This document shows positions 33,862-46,500 of a stretch of 64,000 bases of DNA, piece after piece. Source of the stretch: Rhynchosporium graminicola (taxonomy: Eukaryota > Ascomycota > Leotiomycetes > Helotiales > Ploettnerulaceae); assembly GCA_900074885.1 (NCBI GenBank), contig FJUW01000046.1, positions 460,736 through 524,735 on the forward strand, in the 5' to 3' direction. The stretch's first letter is position 1, and every line of letters starts with the position of its first letter. The notes below the pieces were generated by a model. It was given only the letters and a program-made list of their open reading frames with translations. It did no database searches and was not told the origin of the DNA. The translations under genes were made by a program, and so were the position numbers.

Positions 33862-34888
33862 ATCTTGGGTTGACGACAAAGCATGAAGATAGCTTCAGCT
33901 TGCTTTTGTTCAGCCTTGTTCCCAGGCTGCGAAGGGGACGCGGCCGCGTTGATTTGGCGGGGTAAATTCTGGATGACTAAGCGGTTCTTCCGGTTATGTG
34001 ATCTTGTTGGTTCGAAGGTGAGCGAATTCGTCTACTGCGATCAGGTACTGGCCAGATATTTATCGAGGTGGCAACTCGATCACAATGTCACCAAAGTATC
34101 TCGCGACATTCATCATCCGAAGCTGTTATCACACTTCAAAATTACCTAACTTGAATCTGAATGATGAATTTACCTCGAACTCAAAAGTAATCTCAGAATA
34201 TTTATTATTCGAAGTCATCATCGTACTTCCAGCTCAACTACCTGACTTGTTGAAGACTTCCAGAACATGGGACAATGAGTTTATTTCGAAGGCCAAATCG
34301 CTTGGTCCGAGATGAATGGATTTGGCCTCGTCTCAGTCGAAGCTTTCTGTTCTAGTCTCGAGAGATCTTCATGATAATTAACAGGTCCAAAGGGCCAATC
34401 CAAGTCTGAGAATGATAACATATAAATCACATCTCGTTTGGTAAGGGCGGCATTCTTCATAATGGCCCCTTGACTTCAATTTTCACAAAGTCTTACAGCG
34501 TCAAAAGTTCGAAGTGAGCCGGGGATCTCAAAATGTGTATTTCTCTGACAACTGTAAGTCTCTCTGGGAGGCAAACTTCAGGACTTCAGAGCGAGCCTCA
34601 ATGAAATTGAGCAAGTAGTATGCATGTATGGCATGCCGTTCTTCGGCAGGAACGCTTTTCTTCAGTGATGCAGAGTTCGCACTTGCCACTTCTGCATGTT
34701 GCATCATCTCACAAGTGATGCCACTTCCCAAGGTTTTCTCTCTTTCTTCCTTGAGCTTCACAATCTTGGTCAATCGCATTCCATTTTTCTGTTTCATTGT
34801 AACTTGGTCTATTCTATCAAAGACCTGACCTTTCTTGGACCACCGGAGCAATTTTGTATTTACATTTTTGGATCCTTGCTCCCACATT
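33862..34888. promoter_or_regulatory. Divergent intergenic region NAS2 / RhoGEF
   Basis: This 1.0 kb stretch lies between outward-facing genes. A weak ~45-bp duplication is visible (34110-34153 against 34202-34249, both with CGAAG..ATC..ACTTC..ACCT-ACTTG). The minus-strand frame 34528-34974 overlaps the RhoGEF start and has no domain, so I do not call it. Confidence 0.45.
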
Positions 34889-37800
34889 ATGGATTTGCCC
34901 GATGCTGGGTTTAATGCTACAACTACAACTACATTGGGATTGTCTACACCAACATGCTCGCGCCGATCATCCACCCATATTTCTCGAAAGACCAGCTGGG
35001 CAACCCCGATTCCTCCTCCCTCAAGCCAGAAAGCTACCGTTGGAAATGCATTTCAAGAAGACCTTTTCGATGAAGTCAACCTTCAATCCAAAATCGAAGG
35101 GTCCAGTGGAAGCGATAAAGGTGCGGGCTGGAATACGTTGGATAACATAGCTGCTATGGGGCTGTCTTTCACTGTTGACGATACGCAACCTCCAGAACCA
35201 ATTAAGTTTCAAAGGTTTTCCTTGGAAGACCCTGATTCTTTGCCGGTGGATGGAGAACGTCCGTTCAACAAATGGATGAAAAGCCTGCAAAGGAGAGCCA
35301 CGGATAGACGAAAGACAGTCAGCTGTGATATGACCGGTTCGGCGTTGGAACATGAGCTTTTCGAAACTCCAAGTGTACGGAGACGATCTGGTCATAAGAA
35401 ATCTTCCTCGGGCTCCTCGCTTGGATTCGTCACGGCTGTCAAGAGTGCTAGTATTAGTCTTGCAAGCTTTAGCGTCGCTCCACATTCGAGAAGAACCGGT
35501 GTCTCATCTCGCCATCAGAGAACCGATCACAGTAGCAAAGCTTCAAATGTCGGTCGTCTTTCCGAAGATAGTTCATACATGGCAAGTGGCCCTGTTATAG
35601 ATCAGGCTGTGACAAATCGTCTGCTGCATCGCCGCAGAATACTCGAGGAGATAATCACGACCGAAGAGAGCTATCTAGCTGATATCAAGTTTCTCATGAA
35701 TGCAAGTGACTCTTCCTCAATATAATTTCGTTTTACTGATATAGATTTTGCTCAGGTCTATGTCACCCTTTTGGCCTCTATCCCGAGTCTGTCGCTGAGT
35801 CTTAGAGCCTCCATCAACCGCAACCTTAATGATATTGTGGAACTTCATGAGGAACTACTAGGGGAACTTCATCGGGCAGTACCTCATTCAGAGTATACTC
35901 AGCCAAGCGCGGAAGTGGCAATATCTGCACCACGCCATGCACACCACCGGTGGCGAAGTCTCGACGCAGTTCCTGAGCATGTCGGTGGTTCATCTTGGCT
36001 TCAAAAGATTCCCGGTATGACTGCAGAACCCCAGGTTGCAGCTGATGTCGCTCGAGTATTTGGCAAGAAGGTACGCCCATTACCAAGCTGAATCTCTGAT
36101 TATACTTCGCTCATATATCTTTGGCAGATGAATCGGTTCTTCGTCTATGAGGAATATGGTGCCAAATACGAGTTGATGATCAAAGACATGGCAAATGCCT
36201 ATCGAACTATTCCTCAGTGGGAGACCTACCAGCGAGGCTTTGAAGCATTAGCATCGTCAATAGCTTCAATCGATAGCCAAAATGACAATTCTAAAAAGGC
36301 ATTGTCGATTGGGGATCTCTTGGTCAAGGTACGCTGAGCTCTTTTTCATGGTGAACGTGATGCTAATAAAAAGTAGCCAATTCAACGAGTATGCAGGTAT
36401 CCTCTACTATTTTCGGAACTTCTCAAGCAGACGCCTGTTTGCGATTGCCCGGATTCCCATATGGAAATCGAGAACGTTCTCATTCGGCTTCGAGAAGCGA
36501 CTACCGAAATCAATCGTGCGACGGATGATCCTAGAATGAAAGCAACAATCGAGAAGTCGTGGCTGCTGCAAGACCGTCTCACATTCCCAGATATGGTAGG
36601 AGTGTTTAAATGGTGCATTTGGACTTTGCTTACTGTTCCCAGCCCGGTGCTCGGTCAAAGACGTCTATTCGTACCCTGGGGCATATCCATCTTTGTGGAG
36701 TTCTCCACATCTCATGGCAAACAGCAACAGGTGTGGATGGCCAGTACATGATATGCCTCCTTTACCGTGATTTTCTCCTCCTCGCATCAGCGTCTAAGCA
36801 TGACCATATATATTCTGTTCAGGCTTGCATTGCACTCAGTGATGTACGAATTGAAGAGGTAGATAATGGCAGAGGTATGAGTCTTCTCGATCTATCAGGA
36901 TACACACATCTTTGTGTGTTATGACATCAACCTGACCGATGTTCTAGGCTTACAGTGTCACACTGCTCCTTGCTCGTGGAAGCTGATATTCGAATCCGAT
37001 CACCAGCTGTTCGAGATCACTATGTCTGCTTGTTCTCCCAAGGAAGAACATGAATGGCGAAGTCGGCTGGCACACCATTCTGGCAGAGATAATCTTGATG
37101 TAGGAGAGCAAGCTTTATTCACTTCATTGTTAATGCCTGTCAAACCAATGGGGGCAGTTTTTGGAAAACCTGGTCAGTTTAGCTTTTGAATAATGGTATA
37201 CCGAAGATTTCTAACAATTTACTAGGCACTGTGGCCAGAAGAATATCGATACACAGAGCAACTACTATCGGTTCGATGTCAGGTCTCTGTCAAGTTATTA
37301 TCAAGAACACGAGCGCTTTCAAGGAGCCCGCTCCCAGCACTTCTATCAATAGATCTCAGTCTCTTCTCACCACAAATCGCATTCCCGTTCTTGCACCATC
37401 ACGGGCAGATCGTATCCGACTCGAAGGTCTTCTCGCAGACGTATGGACACGAGAAATCCTACCTTATCCAGGCATGACCAGTCGAGCACGAAGTGAGCAT
37501 CTTGTCCGCGCATCTGCAAGTTCCATCATGCGAAAGCTCAGTGTCGCAAGTATCGCAAGTAACTTTACCAAACGCTCAGGTAGCTTGGCTAGTTTACATA
37601 TGACGGCTGAAGATGACGAGACCGGCGAAAATCTTAATCTAAAGGCTACTCCATCTCGAGGCGAAAATCACAACGACCAGGTGCAGTTAATAGACAGCGA
37701 CAATGCCATCCGTCCTCGCTTGTCCGTTATTCAAGATGAAAAGGAGAATGTACAGCATTCGGAATCTTTTGAAACCATCACTGGTCTGGGTGTCGCGAGA

Positions 37801-38154
37801 AATGGCAGTCCTGCGAATTCTACTTTGTATAGATTCGCTACTCTGAAGGGAAGGAGCTGGAGTCATGACGGCCATCGAATTATTACGCCACCCCTTCGAA
37901 CATCGAGTGCAAATAGTGTTCCTTTGAACAGGATTACACCTACACCTACACCTATGCCAACCATGAATGATTTGATGAGTGAAGACAAGGGCGAGGATAA
38001 GGAGAATAGGCCGCGGTCGAGGAGTCAGCAGATGTTGGAAAGCGTGGGAGGAAGTGTGGGAAAGCATATTAAGAAGGAGAAAGAAAAGGAAAAGGAGAAA
38101 GACAGAACGCGAGGTTTAAGCATAAGTCTGGGGATTAGGAATTTTTTCCGTTGA
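34889..38154 (+). CDS. Rho guanine nucleotide exchange factor with DH and PH domains
   Basis: Activates Rho-family GTPases for polarity or cytokinesis. Seven exons: 34889-35701, 35756-36070, 36128-36328, 36377-36595, 36643-36874, 36948-37172 and 37226-38154; 977 residues. The N-terminal ~245 residues are disordered. The DH domain (about 248-516) starts RRRILEEIITTEESYLADIKFLMN and has CR3 GDLLVKPIQRVCRYPLLFSELLKQ. The PH domain follows (LGHIHLCGVLHISW, YMICLLYRDFLLLASAS, then CSWKLIFESDHQLFEITM with EEHEWRSRL). The C-tail is Ser/Thr rich and ends in a basic KEKEKEKDRTRG stretch. Intron 1 (35702-35755) begins GCAAGT, a GC-AG intron; the others are GT-AG. The start is the first ATG of the frame (MDLPDAGF). 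The GTPase partner cannot be told. Confidence 0.9.
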
Positions 38155-38819
38155 TCAGGTGTAAGGAAGAGATGTGTAGGTGGATGAGAATGGATTGAAT
38201 GGAGTTGCTATGCTAGCGGGGTTGATACTTGTATATTACTTCTTCGGGGTATGGTTTGTGGGGAATAGTATCCTTTAGATTGTGGATGGAGTATCTTGAT
38301 TACAGGGGAGGGTCTTCATAAACGGTAGACAGAGGAAACTGATAGCTTATTATTGTACACGCATTGGGTTCAGTGATCTGGTGAGATAGTCAGTAGTTGT
38401 GATGTAGGGCGCTCACATGTTGGACGAGGCAGAATTATGGCGTACAGTAAGTGCCGATGAGGTAAAAGAATCAGTCAAGCAAGTGGCAGAACGCGGGTTG
38501 TCGAAATTGAGGTTCCACGTGGGGATATGTTCAATGACTTTTACTTTGCGAAGGGTTTTTGTTCTCATTCATTGGATGTAGAGAATCGGGGTATCTAGCT
38601 AAATAGATACCGTCCATCATCGTCTCATCAGGTCATGATATCCCGTCCGCCTGACCATTTCTAGGCAGTGCACTCGATGCAAAGCTGCCATATAAATCAA
38701 CGATTTTACTGCAATAGCAAGTAAGCTCCTGTTAATGCAAAATGTCGCATCTCCACTTCCACTCCAGTCCATTCGAGTGATCTGTCTATTGTGCCTATTG
38801 CTCGTGAGGGCTGGGCTGC
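38155..38819. other. Convergent intergenic region, no gene seen
   Basis: This 665-bp stretch lies between the 3' ends of the RhoGEF and RTC3-like genes, with no coding frame of interest. Confidence 0.5.
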
Positions 38820-39493
38820 TTAGTGAGCTGAGCGGCTTCCCATGCTGTCGTTCTTCTGGCCCTGTCGTGCGGCACCCTGATCGAATATGTTAGCCATTGC
38901 ACTACGTAGAACTGGGTCCTTGTGGTAATGGCAGAAAAGGAGCTCGGGATGGGCGGATGAGAGCAAGGGGGTAAATACCTCAGAGTGTTGCATGTCACCC
39001 TTTGCGATGATCTGCTTGATGACCTCCTCTTCAACTGAGGTACCAAATTCGGTCTCGAGAGTTTGGTTGGAAGCGCCGTCAAGAGGACCTTGCTTGCCTT
39101 GCCTATAGTTGGATTATTAGCATTCGTCCGTTTCAAGTGTTTGTAATGTTTGCAACATGGTTCATGGGAGGAGGCAAAGAGTAGTGGTGAGCACAGGTGG
39201 TGGTGGGGTAAATGGTGGTAGTACAAGTGAGGGGTAACTTGACACGAGTCGAGCAAAGGAAACGGAACGCCATGGAATGGAATGGAGATAAAGAGGCTGA
39301 AGAGCAGGAAGATCCTAGCCGTCTAGACGTACTTGCTAACGAAGATCTTGAAGGAGCTGACAACCTGGGCAAGAGGAATGGTGCTGTCGGTCTTCATCTT
39401 CTCGGCAGCCTCTGCATCGTCGACAAAGACGACGAAGTCCTCGGTCTTGCCCTTGTAGTGGCACTTGATGACTGATGCTTCTCCGCGAACCAT
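38820..39493 (-). CDS. SBDS N-terminal-domain protein, Rtc3-like
   Basis: Three exons: 39493-39333, 39102-38979 and 38876-38820. Introns are 230 bp (GTACGT..ATAG) and 102 bp (GTATTT..TCAG); 113 residues. It consists of a single SBDS N-terminal (FYSH) fold: VIKCHYKGKTEDFVVFVDDAEAAEKMK, IPLAQVVSSFKIFVS, then TLETEFGTSVEEEVIKQIIAKGDMQHSE. The tail GRQ-type ends in SMGSRSAH. The ribosome-maturation factor Sdo1/SBDS has two more domains, absent here, so this matches the stand-alone yeast Rtc3/YHR087W type. That protein is linked to RNA metabolism and telomere-capping phenotypes; its biochemical role is not settled. A trinucleotide GTT/GTG run sits just upstream. Confidence 0.9.
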
Positions 39494-40524
39494 GATTGTT
39501 GATATGGCTAGGTAGGTAGGTAGGTGGGTATTGATTGGGGTTGGGTTGTTGTGGTGGTGGTGGTTGTTGTGGTTGTTGTTGTTGTTGTTGTTGTTGTAAT
39601 GCTTGCTTGGTTTGGTAGGTATGGACTGAGAGAAATCGAGCCTTGGCTGTTGTTGTGAATTGTGTGAAGGAGGGATGTAGCTCAATGAGGGGAAGGATGT
39701 GGTTTTGTAGCTGTTGCAAGGCGGCGCGAGCTGCAACTGAAGGGTCTCGAGATCCCTAGCGTGCTCTAGCTTGATTCGCTTCGGGATCTACGTCATAGGC
39801 AACTCACGCGACCGACCCCGACATTGGAAATGGCCTGTAGCAGCCTGTTACAGGCAATTGTGGGTGGGGTGCTGCAGTTCTAGATGGTTCAAGTCAAGGG
39901 AGGATCGAAGTCTATTTGTCCTTCTTGGCGACATTGAAAGATTCATTTCATCATTTGTGCCTGTTTGAATGGCTTCAATTTATGCCTGTGCCTGGATCCT
40001 AGCTGTTGGATGAGTGAGGCTCGTGGATCGGTACGTCATATTTCATAGTTTAATCTGTGGAGTGGGGAAGTGGGTTTGGAGGGGTTCGGGTCATCTTATA
40101 CTGCACACAGGCTCAAGGTGATTGATATTCATGGCAGCAATGTTTGGGGATGAGGATCCTGGTATCGAACGAGATTGAACGTGATGAACAGTAATATTCT
40201 GAAAGCACCTCCAATCGTGAGCTAACATACTTCTTTGGTACAACAACATTGATTGGTAGGTAGGTAGGAGCTGATAGTTGCGAGGCTCGTGCCGTCCCGT
40301 TAACCATTCCATACCATAACCATGGGACAAGAGAGTACTCTTGCTTGGAATTGTGGCTAATCATGAATCGGACGGTGGGCAAATTTCTCACATATGTCTT
40401 TCATACGAGCTGCCCGCTGCTGAACACGTTATTGTATTGCGACATCATGGCAACAACCAGGCTGGCTGTGCATCTCAATCTTCCGTAAATCTATTTGGTA
40501 ATGTCCACGTCCATGACCTGAATG
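39494..40524. other. Intergenic, 1.0 kb, with trinucleotide repeat
   Basis: It contains the RTC3-like promoter or 5' UTR and the 3' end of the next minus-strand gene. A GGTAGGTAGGTAGG patch lies at about 39511-39525 and a TTG/GTG trinucleotide run at 39546-39597. Small frames at 40091-40535 are overlapping and featureless. Confidence 0.5.
39546..39597. repeat. TTG/GTG trinucleotide microsatellite
   Basis: An impure (GTT)n/(GTG)n run of about 50 bp, 53-104 bp upstream of the RTC3-like start codon, so probably in its 5' UTR or core promoter. It reads CAA/CAC on the gene's own strand. Confidence 0.85.
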
Positions 40525-41054
40525 TCAATATATGATAATCTCATCGGCCCAGAAATCAATAATAGCCTGTGCAGACCCCGGCACTGCCTCATCGAGATAG
40601 TTTCTCAAGCATGATTGTCCATCTACAGAAGTAGCGAGGTGGGAAACCCCAGACAGGTCCTGACAGATATCGCTAACAACATTTCGGGCATGTTCTGCGA
40701 GAGGCGGGCTGTTCGTACAATATGGTAGGAGAGATACGGCCGGATTGACAGGCGCAGGCATGGTGGACAGACGCGTCTCGGCGAGTTGGCGCTGGAAGGC
40801 GGAGAGTGCTGTTTCGAGAGAGGAGAGGGAGAAGAGGGGGATGATGGGCATTTCTAGAATTGAGAAGAGACTGGTTTTGATTCAGTAAATGCTGAGTTGC
40901 GAAACAGGGAGCGGATCCAGACGAAACAGTACCTGACTTGTAGATTCATCATTGCTATGGTCCCATTGACCTTAGATGACTTCTCGTTCAGCAGGAAGAT
41001 GATGCCTACGTTCTGGCCACCTGAGTGATGATATAGATGCTGGATACGTGCCAT
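40525..41054 (-). CDS. Small conserved-looking protein of unknown function
   Basis: Two exons, 41054-40933 and 40870-40525, joined by a 62-bp intron (GTACTG...AACCAG). Of the donor/acceptor pairs I tested, only this one keeps the frame open without a stop; 155 residues. The sequence begins MARIQHLYHHSGGQNVGIIFLLNE, a beta-strand-like segment after a Gly-rich turn. It continues MMNLQVSLFSILEMPIIPLFSLSSLETALSAFQRQL and ends in an acidic helix. This alternation of hydrophobic strands and helices suggests a small alpha/beta domain. No signal peptide, membrane span or metal motif is seen. I do not recognise the family with confidence. The gene runs in the same direction as OPA3 upstream, about 700 bp away. 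Confidence 0.65.
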
Positions 41055-41755
41055 CGACGAAGCCTGATCTTGGAGATCGGATGGAGAGAGCGCGAGTAGG
41101 TGAAAGAGTGTAAGAGTCGAATCGTGCCTTGACTGTGGTAATGCGATGGCTATATCGTAGGTCTTGAGAGATTTCTCTACATACCGTTAGCTAAGTCTTG
41201 GAGATAGTAGGTAGGGGGAGCAACCTTCCCATCGCAGGGTTTGTGAAGAGAGAAGCGTTGTGGGTACACTGGCCCATTCGGGGCGCTTTCGAAGGGAAGT
41301 GCAGAACATATTGAGTATGAGTCGAAACGATTCCTGGTCAAAACTCTATTCGGATTTCTTGAGTACACCCCGGGGAATCAGATTGCGGCGTGAGATATAT
41401 TGATGGATGATCGACCTGCCGAGAAACTTGAAAATGTGGTGAACCAAGAGCAACCTTCTCGGGAAAGACGCGGCGATTGGCCATTCCGAAATGGGCTCTC
41501 CAAACTACGCAACTCGCAGTGATTGACCTAGAAAACACCTACGAAAAAATTCTTTTTTGGCAATGAATTATTTCCTTAAGTAGAGTTGGATTGTACAGGT
41601 GGGCAGAACCTGTAGGTCTACGATACCAGATACCAGATATCCTGTATATACCTTAGATCATAGTGTCGTGTGATCTAACTGTGAGCATTGCTCTTACATC
41701 TACACTGCCATCTTCTTGTGGCATGACCTTCCGTCCGGAATAACAGTCGTCTGCT
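41055..41755. other. Intergenic, 700 bp, no gene seen
   Basis: It lies between two minus-strand genes. Short frames at 41177-41538 lack conserved patterns. It should hold the promoter of the small unknown gene. Confidence 0.5.
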
Positions 41756-42452
41756 TCATGACCGAGAAAGTGACAATAATTTCTTCTTGCTGCCTGCTTT
41801 CCTCATCTCCTCAATGGTTTGCTCTAAAGTCTCCACCCGGATCTGCTGCTTCCTTTCTTGTTCCTCTAAGTCCTTCTCCCGGGAATCCAATTCCTCCAGC
41901 TTCTTATTCAATTCCTCGATCTTCACGGCATTGGCGTCTGGTTTCCCCTTGGATCTGACATATTCGTAGATGATTAACCCCCCAGCAACAAGGAGCACAA
42001 AAGTGTCTCCTATGACATCCGCAAACAGATCCACAGCTTTCGCTTCTGGCAGAGGCCTGAATTTGCGCTTCCATATGCTCCTCGAGGACTCCTGGCCTGC
42101 TATCTTCTCCTTCTGGGCGTTCTTCTGCCTCTGTTCCTCATCATGCCGCATCTGCTCTTCCGTCTTCACCGTCGGGGCTTCCGCTTTCTCTTTGGCTCGT
42201 CTCTCTGCTGCTGAGTCTTTGAGCAGCTTCACTGTCATGCGCATATTGATCTGGTGGATGGTCTGTCCATATCGTGCCGCGTAAGTTCGGAACTTGGGGT
42301 GGTCGTGGGCTTGAGATTTGATGTAGTTCTGTTACTGTTTAGAGCTCTTCTTTCCGCAATCTTCGAAATTCCGAATGGAAACTTACGGCGCCATACTTTG
42401 ATATTTGTCTCACGAAGAGAGCTCCGAGTTTGAAGAGAGGTAGAGGAACCAT
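41756..42452 (-). CDS. OPA3-like mitochondrial protein
   Basis: Two exons, 42452-42387 and 42328-41756, with a 58-bp intron; 212 residues. The N-terminus MVPLPLFKLGALFVRQISKYGA, then NYIKSQAHDHPKFRTYAARYGQ and HQINMRM, is the OPA3 family signature. A hydrophobic segment DTFVLLVAGGLIIYEYVRS follows (about residues 115-135). The C-terminal half is a long coiled coil (KIEELNKKLEELDSREKDLEEQERKQ) with a basic end. Human OPA3 is a mitochondrial membrane protein tied to optic atrophy and mitochondrial shape; the fungal role is not defined. It is divergent from the Polo kinase gene. Confidence 0.95.
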
Positions 42453-43541
42453 GATGTTCAAGTGAGGACTTCCATCTAAGGCTCTTCACTCAATTCAACT
42501 ACACTGACTGTTGAGCACGACCTATTCATCAGTTGGGGGATGCAGTTGTCCTGCACGCATGCTTCGAGTCCATTATCCAGGAATCTATAATGTCATGCTA
42601 AGTAACTCGACGACTGCAGTCAACTTACTGTTGAAGATTGCCCCATAGAAAGTTAGGTAAGCATCAATGTGAAAAGAATCGGTTGCCATATCAACCTATG
42701 GACCCACGTCTAGCTTATTTACGATCACGGTCAGGGAAGGAAGCTACACAGCGTGAACATCAAGAAAAGACCCAACACCTCAACACGCACGACTATTGAT
42801 CACGACCACGTTCACGACATCTCGAAGTTTCTTTCCAATGCTGAACTGGACTTATTGATTTATGCGCCGCCAACAATTCACCCTCTTTCATCAATTTGAT
42901 CCCCAGTCGCATCATAAATAGTAAGCCAGTTTCTCATAGTCCCTCATACCGTACCGCGCATGAAATAGGAAGAATGGAGGCATCTTTTGCAACACCGAAC
43001 GATTGGGTGTCCAATGGCTCTGGCATATGCCCGGATATTATTCGAGAGCTACAGAGGAGGCGCAGAACCAGAGATGTCGCAGAAGCTCTAGCCTTCCAAC
43101 CCTGCATCATGGTTCGAGCGCCTCACCTCTGAACAGACCAACTTCTCTATATTCGTCTGCAAAGACTTAGAGTTGGACATGGGCTCCAAGCCTACGGAAT
43201 CATAGGCCAAATACTATGTCAAGTTTTAGCTGTTCCTAGGGATTGCAAACGTGTCGGACCGCATAAATTAACCTTCTTTACTAATTATCGTGCTATTCAG
43301 ATTTACTGCTGTCACACTTCGCATGAAGAACAGCGTGTCAAGCATCTTTCCCGACAAAGCTTCCGATATCTGACCCCGTCCGAGGATCCCCGGACCGACG
43401 GCATCACATATCATCAAGCAACCGATAGTATCTTCGAAGAAGTCCGGAAATACTTGGCTTGGGAGTCAGTTGCACTGTTTTACATGAGCTTAGGACTTGT
43501 GCTGATGCTGGAATAGGTGCATATATCCAGAAGGTATCGAT
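42453..43541. promoter_or_regulatory. Divergent intergenic region OPA3 / Polo kinase
   Basis: This 1.1 kb stretch lies between outward-facing genes. A 78-codon plus-strand frame (42896-43132) ends in a stop and shows no domain; it may lie in the Polo 5' leader. No other feature is evident. Confidence 0.45.
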
Positions 43542-46500
43542 ATGGAGGCCTTGTCGCCCCGTGATGCCAATGCACACATCAGGGTCAAGCAGACACTGAA
43601 GTCAAAGATGGCCCCAGTAGCAGCAAAGATGGCGAACAGCAAAGAGAAAGACCACCCACCTCCCCCACCATCTGAAGTCCATGAACCGCCGAGTATGTAT
43701 AGCCACAACATCCTTGAGTACTCTCACATCCGCTTAGAAACCATAAAAATCATAGTTGGCTAAATACATGAACATACAGGCTCGGACCGACCCAATGGTG
43801 CAATCTATAAGACTGGCAAATGCTTGGGTAAGGGAGGATTCGCCATTTGTTATGATGGACAACTTGCTGGAACCAAGAAGAAATACGCTTTAAAGATCGT
43901 GAAGTGCCACATGCCGCAAAAGAAGATGGAGCAGAAATTTCAGACGGAACTCCAAATCCACTCCAAGATGAATCACGCCAACATCGTCCAGTTCCACAGA
44001 GCTTTCTCTTACGAAAAATGTACATATATCGTCCTGGAATTGTGCCCCAATGGATCTCTGATGGACATGGTCAAGAAGCGGAAATTCATTACCGAGCCAG
44101 AAGTAAGATTCTGGACCGTCCAAATGGCTGGAGCAATCAAATACATGCACTCGAAAGGCATCATTCACCGGGATCTCAAGATGGGCAACATCTTTCTGGA
44201 CAAGGATATGAACGTTAAGGTTGGCGACTTTGGACTGGCAGCTCTTCTCATGTCTGGAAAGGACTGGCAGGCTTGCCGACGAACAACTCTCTGTGGTACA
44301 CCAAACTACATCGCACCTGAGATTCTTTCCAAGGACAAAGGCGGTCATGACCATGCTGTGGATATCTGGAGCTTGGGCATAATAATTTTTGCTATGCTGA
44401 CTGGCAAACCTCCCTTTCAGTCGGCTACAGCTGACGAAATCTACCGAAGAGCGAGAGAGCGGGAGTATGATTGGCCAAAATTAGATACTTCGGAGAACTT
44501 CATCTCCGAGGAAACCAAAGATCTTGTCACCGATCTGCTACAGGCACCGGATAAGAGACCCGATCCAGATACTATTGTTCAGCATCCTTTCTTCACTTGT
44601 GGCTGGGTACCACAGACCGAGGAAATGACTCCATCTCTTCGGGAGAAACACCCAGAGCCCCACCAGTTTCTCTCAGTTGGTATGCGAGGAGGTCGAACCA
44701 ATCTATATACCAAAAATCTGAAGAAACTGTGCATGAAGTGTGACGTCGGGCCTTGGACTGCTAAATCGAAACAATACACAAGCACTTACCGGGAAGTAGC
44801 TGATGAGGAAAAAGCCGGACTCACTCCAGCAGTACCACTGCCCGAAGATATTGTTTACAGACCATTTCACGAAGTTCTTGAAGAGGAATCGAGGCAATTT
44901 TTGGAGCAGTCAGAAGTTAACTCAAAACCTCAATCTGTCTTGGATAAGATCCTCTCTCCCGTCAGATCGAAGGCCAACGAGGTGCCCATAGTGCCTATCA
45001 AACCAATCACTCAAAGCTTTGGTGCACAACAACGGGCCAAACCACAGGTACCTACTGCAGGACCAACCGGACGTTTGCCAAGAACTCGACAGCCCGTACC
45101 TGAAAGTTCTTCCCGTCCTATGCTTACACTAAATCCGAGAGGCAGGCCACGAAAGGTTAAGCCTGCGGAGCCAGAAAAGGTGATTGATGTGGAGGATCGC
45201 TTGGCTGCAGACTTGGTGGAACAATTGAATAAGGCAGAGGCCGAGAGGAAGTCAACCGAGGATGCGCCTACTATTTCTCTGAATGTGAACGCATCTCTTT
45301 TCAATCCCCAAGAGAAACTGGAAGCAGTGCCAAACACGAGACCAGATCACATCCTGGCAGGTCTCAAACGCTTCCAAGCCGAATTAGAGCGGGCTCTAAA
45401 TAGTAGGACTACCGCTATTGAAACCAAGCATGAAAATCCTGCAACTCCTATAATCGTGGTCAAGTGGGTTGATTATACGAATAAATTTGGCTTGGGCTAT
45501 ATCTTGAGCAATGGCAGTGTTGGTTGCATATTCAAGCCAACGCCCGCCTACTCTGACGACGAAAGCAAAGGACATATCCCTCCAACATGTGTCCTAGTTC
45601 GAGATGCTGAGAGGCATCTTCAGAACCGGAACAATGTGGCCTACATTGATCGACTCCAAGTCGTGCCTGTCTCAGGACCAAACATCGAATTTTATGAGAA
45701 CAGGGCAGAAAAGGGGATCTTCCGTGGAAAGGTCAACCCACAAAATTTCAAGGTGGCGATCAATGCAGCTGGTGAATCCAGTAGGATTACGCGGGGTCGA
45801 GACGAGTGGGACAACAGAAAACGAGAGAAGATTGTCCTATGGAAAAAGTTCGCAAACTACATGACGGCGTTTGGTCGCGATCAAAACTATCCATTTGACG
45901 AGGCATTGGCCAGGTCATCCCCTGAACGCTCGACCGATAATGTAGCCCCTGGTAATGTCGTCACATTCTACCAGCGATTTGGAGATGTTGGCTGTTGGTT
46001 GTTCTGTGATGGCCACTTCCAAGTAAGTAGCTTTATGCCTTCCCAAGTGCGATTCCTGCTAATCCTCTCCAGTTCAACTTCCCAGATCACACAAAGATCA
46101 TTCTCTCCGCTGATGGCACATGGTGTGATCTTTATCATCTTCCACTTGAAGCTGCTCGGGATCTCGCTGTCAATGGCACCATTTCCGCCTCAGCCTTGGA
46201 CGATCGTCGAGTCCTTTCTTACCCCGTACAAACCCTTCTCAACTTCATGAGCAAGCCCAGCCGCGTTGGTAAGTCGACAACCCGCAAGCGACCAGAGATC
46301 GATCCCATGATTCAAGGCATCCCTCAAGCCAACGAGTTCCGCAAGAAGATCGATTTCATCAAATCAGTCGTTAATGAATGGACTACCAACGGCGGCATTG
46401 GTCTCAGTGATACATCTATCGGAGGGCGTCTACGATGGAATGGAATGCGCGAGCTCATCAATGTCAAGGTTCCATACAAACACGTCTGGGTCACCGTTGG

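Noticed and set aside
34528..34974. 148-codon minus-strand ORF
   Set aside because: It overlaps the RhoGEF 5' coding region in antisense; composition and lack of any motif suggest chance.
43131..43150. tRNA-like B-box words (GGTTCGA) here and at 11489, 12020 and 34011
   Set aside because: No matching A-box or cloverleaf could be drawn around any of them.
46269..46274. GTAAGT donor-like site in the Polo kinase last exon
   Set aside because: The frame continues through conserved-looking sequence to the stop, and no intron is needed.
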